Below, in pieces: positions 55,794 through 64,000 of a stretch of DNA of 64,000 nucleotides. Source of the stretch: Wolfiporia cocos (taxonomy: Eukaryota; Basidiomycota; Agaricomycetes; Polyporales; Phaeolaceae); contig JACCLO010000002.1 in assembly GCA_029448655.1 (NCBI GenBank), forward strand, positions 1-64,000. Direction: 5' to 3'. Under the pieces are notes generated by a model that was not told where the DNA came from, ran no database searches, and saw nothing but the letters and a program-made list of their open reading frames with translations. Within the stretch, counting starts at the first letter, position 1. Every line of letters starts with the position of its first letter. The position numbers and the translations under genes were made by a program.

Positions 55794-55804
55794 AAGACGA
55801 GTCT
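55794..55804 (+). promoter_or_regulatory. F2 self-primer binding site
   Basis: AAGACGAGTCT, exact reverse complement of AGACTCGTCTT in the LTR, starting one base after the LTR end. Confidence 0.8.
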
Positions 55805-56564
55805 CCACCCCGTGTAGCAGTTTACCCTACACAACCCCGGCGCACTAGGGGCAAAGTGCACCTTTCTTTCGCTCTTGTTGAACTTCGGTTCTCCGAGCAC
55901 GTGATCGGTTTTCTCCATACCCGCCACATCCCAGGGTTAAGGGATTAGAGTTCTGGGGGAATTTTGCGAACAGCGTGTAGGGGACCTCTCCTACCGTTGC
56001 TTCTAAGCTACTGGACCAACACCGTGCAACGCGGTCGTAAAGGTCTTGGGTTATAACCCCACCACAGTAGCTGTGCACCCGACGCGTAATAGTCAAAGGC
56101 GTTAAGGGGCCCTGTGGCAGTGTACAGAGGCACTGGTCGTCTATTTACGGGCCTTACTGCCCCGACGATACGCGCATTACCGCGCCCCCGTTACTATACA
56201 ACCCAGCGCGTAACCCGCGGCTGAAGAGGCAGGAAATCGCCTAGTACTGTACCGGCACTTGCCGACATACGGTAGAACCTTTTACACGCCCCACCACATA
56301 GGCGGATAGTTCCCGTGCCCCCGGTATCCCGAATTAGCTTCGGGGCTGGACGAGGTTTTGGAGGCTGCGTTTTCTCACCGGCTTTGGGAAGAAAACTCCT
56401 TAGCGTTTCTTGGCACATCTCCGAAAAGAGGTGGACGCAGTTTGTAGTGGACAGAGACTTTCTAGTTACCACCCCGATAGCTCTTCGGAGGCGCCACAGT
56501 GGGCAGGTAGCGGTCTCAGTCACGACTACACCTTTTATACTATAAAATTTCAACTACGTACGCA
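55805..56564 (+). other. F2 5' leader
   Basis: About 760 bp of GC-rich sequence without a supported gene. It ends with an A/T-rich stretch before the gag ATG at 56565. Confidence 0.6.
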
Positions 56565-59500
56565 ATGTCCGGCCAACAAACCCCGGCCTTCTCACAACAC
56601 ACCCCCGACCCCTTGGCCGAAACCTTCTTCGAGGACTTTGGGCGCATGTCCGTACAAGACAGTATGCATGCCCCGCATCCCGTAGAAGTAGCCCCGGTGC
56701 ATGATGGCACCGTAGCCGGGACCAACTACCTCCCCTCGGTCCGAACCTTCGCCCCTAACCGGGTACCACCAGAAGAGTTCTATGATCAGGCATTCGCCAT
56801 CGCCCAGAACCAGTCAGCCACGGCTCGGGGTGGAAGCCAGCTGGGTCACATCGACTCACCGCTGGCCCTCCAATGGGCATTCCCGCCCAACCCCACAACG
56901 GCAGACTTCGGCGCGCGATGTCAGCAGGTAGTACAGGCAATGGTAGCGGTAGGGACATGGTCACGAGAAATGGGAGCTCGGTTCCTATGGGAGGCCCAAC
57001 GGTTGCAGGCAGACTGTCACAAGAAATAAATTGTGATTTTTCCCTTATTTTTGCGCTTTTTATTCCGATTTTTAGACCCGTTAGACCGACGTTGGAGGTA
57101 TCACGTGCGTAGGTAGATAAGATCTTCATTATCTCGCTATCTCTACAGGTCACGTTGTCTCGTTTTGAGTCACGGTAGTTACCTCGTCACATGGACGTTA
57201 CCTAGTTACCTACTGTAGGCACATGATCCTGATGCGCACAGACCGTCACTTTAGGGTAGACAAAACGTCTTTAGCTAGAGGTCTCCTACATGTATATATA
57301 CTGGCGACGTCTGAGGATACTCCTCAGACTTAAGATTTTGGCCTAGGGGGCGTGTCCCCTGGTCACCTCTTTATATCCCTCTGTTGCTTGCTTGTCTTCG
57401 CGTGCAGGGTCCTTGACGACAAAGCCTGCTGCGTCCCACTTGGGCGTGGGGGCTCCTATTCATTGCATCCAACCTTTCTCTTCTCTATCACTTGCTAGTC
57501 TGGGGGCGTACCGGTACACTCATGGGTCGGTACCTCAGGCAATACGGCAGGACCTCTCAATAGAGGTGCCTTCTTGTTCTCCGCCTATGGAGGGTGGGGG
57601 GCTATTGGAGATAGGATAGGGCGGATATGGGGGTTCCCCGTTAGGACGGGTGGCACGGATGGTTTCCGTGTCACAGACGCTCTCCAAGCCGGAGACGCAG
57701 CATCGCTCCACAGCCAGGCACCACCCCTCGTCAGGACGCCCGTCTCGGTCGCAGAAAGCAGGTTCCGTCCGGTAGAAAACTGGGTTCGATCGGTGCACAT
57801 GCATTCTCCCCAGCGGACACCGCGCGGATCCCGGCCTCTCCCCACTCCCTCGACTCGTGGAAACTCCCGGCAGACGAACCCATTCCTGCCCGGTTACACG
57901 CCACCGGTACTCACGGCACCAGCACCCGTCCGACCCGACAGCTTCGCCCAGGCAGCCCGCCCACCATACGACATGACCGGTAATCCAGCACTAACACAGA
58001 ACGCGCCCGTGAACACCTGGGGAGCCGCGCCTCTCCAGGGAACACGTGCGTCTATGTGGAGGCCAATGAAACCGGCATCGTCGCAATGGGACGCCTACTC
58101 GGTACTGCCCGAACCACGACCCGACCCCTGGTACAAGTCCAAAGTCAGGGAACTGGAAGCTTTCACTGGCACCGGATTCACGGACTGGTACATGCGGCTT
58201 CAGCTCTACATAGACGACAACGCCCCCATCCTCTTCACCGATTCAAAGAAGGTGGGCGCGGCAATCTCGCTGATCCGCGGTCCCAAGGTCGATTCATGGG
58301 TAACGGCGTTCACCAGGGAACACTACCTGGGAGGACAATGGAGGGTCAGCTGGCAACGGTTCGTCTGGGAGCTGCACCAAAAGTTCGACGACCCGGACCT
58401 GGAAAAGAAAGCGGCAGTAGCGGCAGAGCGGCTCACCATGACGCTCGGTAAAGGCGAGGAGTACTTCCAGGAGTTAGAACGACTCCTGGGAGAAGCCAAG
58501 TACGACAGGGAAAACCAGGTGGTCCACAGTTGGGTCACCAGGGCTATCCCTAAGGACATTTACTCCTCGGTCCACCAGGCTTTCGTCGCCGCCACCGTCA
58601 ACGACAAATCGCAGCGTGGGTATAACATCCAGATCCCGGAGGATTACAAATCCTGGAAACAGGCCATCCTCCGGACCGACAACGCGATGCGCCGACTCCG
58701 GGACGAGGAAAAGCTGCGGAGCACCAGGGGTACCACGGACAAGGGCAAGGAGCGTGCTAAGCCCGAGCGCGCTCCCCGAGCGGAACCAACGGCAGAAGAA
58801 AGGGCGAACTTGCTCAAGAGGAAGTGCCACTCTTGCAGCAAGACGCAGGCCGAGGCACCTGGTAAAGGATGCACCAAGACATCCTGGCACCAGCCGAACT
58901 GGCGGCCCAAGACCAACACCACCCCCGCCGCCAGTGGATCCGGAACGCAGCGAACTCGGCAGGCTATCGCAGGGGATGAAGCTCCCACGGTCCTCAGCGA
59001 GATCCCCCAGGAGGACTTTGTCCGAATGGTGGCCGCCTGGGCCAAGGAGAACCCTGACGCCGCAAAAGAAGCCGGGTTCGCACCCACTCAGGTAAGTCCC
59101 TCCCCCTCGAATTGCTTTTCAGTATTGGAAGTAGAAGAACCAGTAAACTCCAAAAAAAATGACTCGGCTGCCACGGAGAACGACGAACCGGTGGACGGAC
59201 TATATGGGCTAGAGACCGGGGCCCCGATATTAGAATCAGTATCTGTACCTCTCGCATCTGTAGAATCGGACATAGATGACGACGACGGAGCTTCAACATG
59301 CTCCGATGACTCGTTTGTAACAGCCTTGGAGGCGCCTCCCACTGGAGCGTGGCAGGAGGCAAATACCGTGCTTAATTCCTCCAATGCTAATTATGTTCCG
59401 ATGGATGTGGATCCGGTAGTGACACCTGATGTGGAAATGGCAGACGCATCAGGTGCCACTAAGAAACCAGAAAAGAAAATGCGGCGTAGACGCGTCAAGA

Positions 59501-60189
59501 AAAGGACGGTCACGCTCGACATATACCTAGACCACCCGCGGGCAATCCCACCTGAGCGCAAAAGCGAAGGTGCCACCGGGTACGACCTCTACTCTGCAGA
59601 GGAGGTTGTCGTTCCTAATGGGAAGCGTATCACCGTAGACACTGGCATCAAAATCAGGATGCCGGCCAGTGTATACGGACGAATCACTCCACGATCCGGA
59701 CTCGCCCTCAAGGGAGTCGACGTGGAGGGCGGTGTAGTAGACGAGGACTACACCGGCCGAGTAAAAGTCATACTGAATAATCAGACTGGAGCAGATTATC
59801 AGGTCGAGTATGGGGACAGAATCGCCCAGTTCATACTCGAATGCAACATGACACCCAACACCAAGATTGTCAAATCGATCCGCGAAACCACGCGAGGAAC
59901 ACAGGGTTTCGGCTCAACTGGTGAAAAACTCAGGGGAAGTGTAGTGGTCATCCAGACGGGAAAACGGGGAAAGCAGATCGAAGTACCGATCACTCTCCAC
60001 CGCCCCGACGGACGTGCCCTCTTCACAAAGGCTCTCATCGATTCCGATTCCACTGGATCGGTGATTAGTAAGTCCTACGTGGAGAAACACCGACTCGAGC
60101 AGATCCCATTAAACCGCCCTATCAAGCTGTTCAACGCGGACGGATCAACCAACAGCATGGGGCTCATGACGCACTATGTCGAGCTATAA
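56565..60189 (+). pseudogene. F2 gag-dUTPase-protease, split by LTR E
   Basis: Gag starts at ATG 56565 (MSGQQTPAF); the frame breaks at LTR E (57015) and resumes at 57679. Removing the LTR and one duplication (664 bases) restores the frame exactly. Then: capsid-like core (ELEAFTGTGFTDWYMRLQLYIDD...), a Cys-rich segment CHSC...C...H that is not a classical knuckle, a Ser/Asp-rich linker, a Lys/Arg cluster (KKMRRRRVKKR), a full dUTPase (about 59500-59930) with GYDLYSA, PRSGLA, GGVVDEDYTGRV, GDRIAQF and RGTQGFGSTGE, then the protease N-terminal half. The protease active site reads IDSDS where IDSGS is expected (Gly codon now GAT, 60046-60048). TAA at 60187-60189 ends the frame in mid-protease; pol continues directly in the same frame. 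Confidence 0.92.
57015..57673 (+). repeat. Solo LTR E in F2 gag
   Basis: 659 bp, TGTCACAAGAAATAAA...TTCCGTGTCA, with perfect CAGAC duplications (57010-57014, 57674-57678). TATA-like CATGTATATATAC near 57292. Confidence 0.93.
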
Positions 60190-62606
60190 ATGCAGATCGA
60201 CACACACTTGGAAACCCGCAAGTTCCACGTTACGGAACTCAGCTCTGCGGACATCTTTCTCGGTTTCGACTGGCTCGAAGACCACAACCCTTCCATCGAC
60301 TGGAAGAAGCGACGGATCACGTTCTCTTGTAACTGCGAACACGAGCAGATCGAGGATGGTGATCACATTTACTACATTTTCGCTGACGCATGGATCCGAA
60401 ACAGGGATGAGTGCAGAGCGGACATCGCCGAACGAGTACGTGCCACGAAGGCAACCGAAATTGCCATCGCGACTGGCAAAACCACGGAAGCCAAAACGTT
60501 CGAGGAGGTCGTACCCGAGTACTTGCACGAATTCAAAGACGTGTTTGAGGAAAAGGAATTCGACACACTCCCAGAACGGCGACCGTGGGACCACGCCATC
60601 GAACTCCTCCCCAATTCGGAACCATACGCGGGCAAGATTTACGCCCTTTCACCTAGAGAACAAGAAGCTTTGGACGATTTCCTAGAAGAACAACTGCGCA
60701 CGGGCCGCATCCGCCCATCGAAGTCACCATGGGGGGCACCCTTCTTCTTTGTCAAAAAGAAGGATGGGAAACTACGCCTTATCCAGGACTATCGAAAGTT
60801 GAACCAGATGACCAAAAAGAACAAGTACCCGCTCCCGCTCATCACGGAGCTACTCAACAAGCTTAAACGTGCTAAGTACTTTTCCAAATTGGACATTCGT
60901 TGGGGATACACCAACGTCCGAATCAAGGAAGGCGACGAAGAGAAAGCCGCCTTCATCACTAATAGAGGGCTCTACGAGCCATTAGTGATGTTCTTCGGAA
61001 TGTGCAACGCACCGGGCACGTTCCAGACCTTGATGAACGACATATTTAGAGACCTAGTCCTCATGGGGAAGGTCATTGTATATTTAGACGACATCCTTAT
61101 TTTCACGGAGAACCAGAAAGAACATAGAGAGATCCTGCGCAAGGTTCTTTTGGTTCTCCGTCAAAATAAGCTAACCTGTAAACCAGAAAAGTGCGAGTTC
61201 GAGAAATCCGAAGTAGAGTACTTAGGGCACATAATCTCTCACGGGGAAATCCGTATGGACCCCGCGAAGGTCGCTGCAGTAGCCAAATGGCCAGCACCTC
61301 GGAACAAGAAAGAAGTGCAATCCTTCATCGGATTTGCCAACTTCTACCGGAGATTCATACCCAAGTTCTCAACGGTAGCACGCCCCCTTACCAATCTAAC
61401 CAAAGATGGAGAATGGCAATGGGGCGTGACAGAACAGGAATGCTTTGACAAGCTAAAAAACATCTTCGTCACAGCACCTGTACTAGGGATACCAAACGAT
61501 GACGATCCGTTCCGCATCGAAGCAGACTCTTCAGACTTCGCAACTGGAGCCTGCCTCATGCAGAACCAAGACGGCATCTGGAAACCCATAGCGTACCATT
61601 CAAAGACGCTACTACCGGCGGAACGAAACTACGAGATCTACGATCACGAACTACTGGCTATAATGCGCGCCCTAGACGAATGGCGGCATTTTGTAATGGC
61701 TGCAAGACACCCTGTAGAAGTACTAACGGACCATAAGAATCTAGAATACTTTAAAACTCCACAGAAGATTAATCCGCGACAGGCCCGGTGGATGACGGAA
61801 CTTGCCGAGTATGACCTACAACTCGTGCACATCCCCGGGAAGACCAATGGAAGGGCAGACGGCTTATCCCGAAGAGGCGATCACGATGACAACAAGAATC
61901 ACCTCGAAGGACAGATCGTCTTGAAGGAACACCTCTTCGCCAAAGACAGCGCAGAAAGGCTGAGATCCTCATTCTATACCCTACCTCACGGGATCACCCA
62001 CGAGGAGGTAAAAGAGAGGGTCAAAGCGGAAGCCGCTCTCTACGACAAGGAGGTAGTAGAAGGATCAGTGGAAACGGCCGAGGACGGCCTACGCTACAGG
62101 AGGGGGAAGTTGATCATTCCGAGAGACGAGGAATTAATCGGAAAAATCATCTCTTCATTCCACGACACGGTCTCGGCAGGACATCCCGGCACTGAAAACA
62201 CGTACACCGCCATACATCGCTCATACTGGTGGCCAAAAATGCGAAACGACATTCGCCAGTACGTCAAGGCATGTATCAAATGCCAAAGAGCCAAGCCAGA
62301 CCGCTCAAAGAGAGCCGCACCACTGAACCCGAATCCAACACCCGCACACAACTGGGAGAACATTTCCGTCGACATGATCACGGGACTCCCAGTATCCAAG
62401 GGTCGCGACGCTATTATTGTAGTTGTAGACATGAAATCCAAAGACTATATCGCAGTCCCAACCACAACCAGGCTTACCGCCGAAGGTTGGGCCAACATAT
62501 TTATAGATAAAGTATACGCACAGCACGGACTACCAAAGAAAGTATTTAGTGACAGAGGACCGCAGTTTGTATCAGACTTCATCAAAGACGTGTACCGTAG
62601 ATTAGG
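60190..62606 (+). pseudogene. F2 pol: protease end, RT, RNase H, integrase (truncated)
   Basis: Continues in the frame of gag-dUTPase-protease after the TAA. Protease C-terminal half with IFLGFDWL; RT with KLDIRWGYTN and VYLDDIL (near 61080); RNase H with DSSDF, YDHELLA and TDHKN; integrase zinc domain H...H...CIKCQ; DDE core with the first Asp (SVDMI) and second (FSDRGPQF). It is cut at 62606 shortly after the second Asp, before the catalytic Glu, by LTR A of A5; the open frame runs artificially to 62694. RT and RNase H look intact. The missing C terminus should resemble F1 (34224-34971). Confidence 0.92.
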
Positions 62607-63226
62607 TGTCACAAGAATTCTCCTAAGTTTCCCTATATTTCTTACTATTTTTCCGGCAATTCTACGAATTATCTACGACTTTCTAGACCAATAACTAGCT
62701 TATCTGGTTCATAAGTTAACGGTTACATACGTGCCGAAAGATGGCCGCGTTATCTCCCGTAACGACGGTCTTATCTTATCACTAGTAGTTACCATCAGTC
62801 ACATGTCTAGTTCTAGCCAATCGGACATTCCGTCCGGAAGCAGTCAGCATATAAACGTCAGCGGACCGGGCTTTGGTCACGCCCCGTCTTTGTAATGACA
62901 AGAGCGCAAAATGCCATTCGCGCGGCCTACGCCGCCTTTCTATATCCCGGTTTTGATCGGCATATGTATTTATCGTATATTACTAAGTACTTAGGTACCT
63001 GGGGACTTGTACATACGAATACGGACATTAGTATTATCTAATAGGACTGTTAGGGGTCTTATTTATCATGTATATATACTGGACTTGCTGAGCGCTACTG
63101 CCTCAGTTCTATTCATTGCATTCATACTACGAGTTAACCACTCCGCGTATCCTGCTTAACTCTTACAACTATCCTGCCTAACCAGCAAACCAAGCAACTA
63201 TTACAAGTAAGTGTTATCTTGTGTTA
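62607..63226 (+). repeat. LTR A, 5' LTR of A5
   Basis: 620 bp, TGTCACAAGAATTC...ATCTTGTGTTA, a few per cent different from the A4 LTR. TATA box at about 63070; transcript start AGTTCTATTCA near 63106. Confidence 0.94.
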
Positions 63227-63926
63227 TATGAATAGAACTCGCTTTCGCCCCCACCCTCTTTGAGGGTCTGGGATTTTTTCTTCTTAGGGGTTTTCGTCGC
63301 CGTCTGCGCACCCCTGCTCGCCGCCAGGCAGCGGGGTATCCTTAGTGGGCTCTGGGGGATCACTGCCTTCGGGCAAATAGCCGGACCGTAGGCTTAAGCG
63401 GAACCAGGGGACTGGCTGTCAAGCCTTTCCCCATATGTTGGGAATCGATGGCAACGGTGTAACCTCTTGACCGGGCCGGAGACGACCTTCTCGCCTATCC
63501 CCAGGCGTACAGGGGCCACTCTATTAAGAGTTGGGATGGTGGGCACGAGTTGCCCTGCCTAGAACCGCTGCCGATACGGCTTCAGAACGATGGAGTTCTG
63601 GCCTTGGCGCCCTCTAAGTCCCTCAGGGCATGGGTTTGGTTTGAACACTGGCAGCCACCTAACTGGAGTGAGGCGTGGGCACATGCGGGGTGTAATACCC
63701 CAAATCCTGCATTCCCAGGCGTCAAGGGAAGACGACCTGCTGTATCCCCCACCTGGTAGCGTGAGAGAGACGCCATCCAGTCGCCGACACTAACTCCGGT
63801 CGAGGGCGGAGCGCCCATTGACGCCGGAGGATAAGCGCACGACACATCAAGAAGCGACGATAAGCCCCGACAGAAGACCGCGTGATTTCCACTAGAATAG
63901 CTTACTTAGACTTCTTTCACGTAGTC

Positions 63927-64000
63927 ATGCCGAAAGCACCACGTTTCACGGTTACTCCGAGAAACGCCGCTACGGGGGAGCGCGAGGAATGGCACATTGC
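63927..64000 (+). CDS. A5 ORF1, partial
   Basis: First 24 codons of family A ORF1 (MPKAPRFTVTPRNAATGERE), matching A4 ORF1. Cut by the window edge. Confidence 0.9.
   Translation, partial: MPKAPRFTVTPRNAATGEREEWHI

Larger units (their letters stand above)
55420..62606 (+). mobile_element. Element F2: family F gypsy element with gag-dUTPase-protease fusion
   Basis: 5' LTR F, self-primer site, leader, gag-dUTPase-protease, RT, RNase H and most of the integrase. Interrupted in gag by LTR E and cut at 62606 by element A5; the rest should lie beyond the window. No target duplication can be tested. Layout differs from A and B: no ORF1 and the dUTPase is upstream of the protease. Confidence 0.92.
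62607..64000 (+). mobile_element. Element A5: 5' part of another family A copy
   Basis: LTR A (62607-63226), self-primer site (63229-63239), leader and start of ORF1 (63927), running off the window. Left flank TTAGG. LTR and leader are close to A4 with scattered differences. Confidence 0.94.

Overview
The window opens with a telomere: about 155 bases of CCCCTAA repeats (TTAGGGG on the other strand), then a G-poor subtelomeric tract. It is therefore the end of a eukaryotic chromosome. The coding content is almost entirely retrotransposon: Ty3/gypsy chromoviruses with a chromodomain and a dUTPase, plus a decayed Mutator-like DNA transposon with very short introns. Together this fits a filamentous fungus, most likely a basidiomycete (Agaricomycetes). 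Species is not determinable from the sequence; the fungal call is inference. I see no intact host gene, rRNA, tRNA or CRISPR array.

I name element families by their LTRs. Family A: LTR about 619 bp, ORF1-gag-pol. Family B: LTR about 700 bp, ORF1-gag-pol. Family F: LTR about 372 bp, gag-dUTPase-protease then pol. X: an older gypsy remnant next to the telomere. Solo or nested LTRs of families D, E, I, J and K also occur, and one miniature LTR element (TRIM, family G).

Layout. 1-155 telomere; 156-2562 subtelomere without a convincing gene; 2575-5480 decayed X gag/protease. 5481-19477 is B1, a family B copy on the minus strand. Its 3' LTR is split by solo LTR D, which is split by a Mutator-like element, which is split by solo LTR E; its gag is split by LTR I and its 5' LTR by LTR F. 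19478-22082 is a rearranged cluster of family A ends. 22083-30454 is A2, a family A copy on minus whose gag holds a solo LTR B. 30455-33843 is a pile of LTR I, an A gag fragment, and an LTR A containing LTRs K, I and J. 33889-34971 is the 3' end of a family F copy on minus. 34972-45098 is B2, a nearly complete family B copy on plus, with the TRIM in its 5' LTR. 45099-54761 is A4, a complete-length family A copy whose two LTRs look identical. 54762-55419 is unique sequence with direct repeats and a possible membrane-protein fragment. 55420-62606 is F2, a family F copy on plus, with solo LTR E in gag; it is cut in the integrase by A5, another family A copy that runs off the right edge.

How they work. 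Families A, B, F and the TRIM share one replication design. Just downstream of each 5' LTR, 1 or 2 bases in, lies an 11-nt segment complementary to a sequence inside the LTR shortly after a TATA box. This is the arrangement expected for Tf1-type self-priming, in which the 5' end of the mRNA folds back as the reverse-transcription primer instead of a tRNA. All have a G-rich polypurine tract (core GGGGGTA) directly before the 3' LTR. A and B carry an extra ORF1 of unknown function before gag and a dUTPase after the integrase chromodomain. F instead has its dUTPase between gag and protease. Almost every copy has at least one visible lesion; A4 comes closest to intact but has a one-base frameshift in pol.
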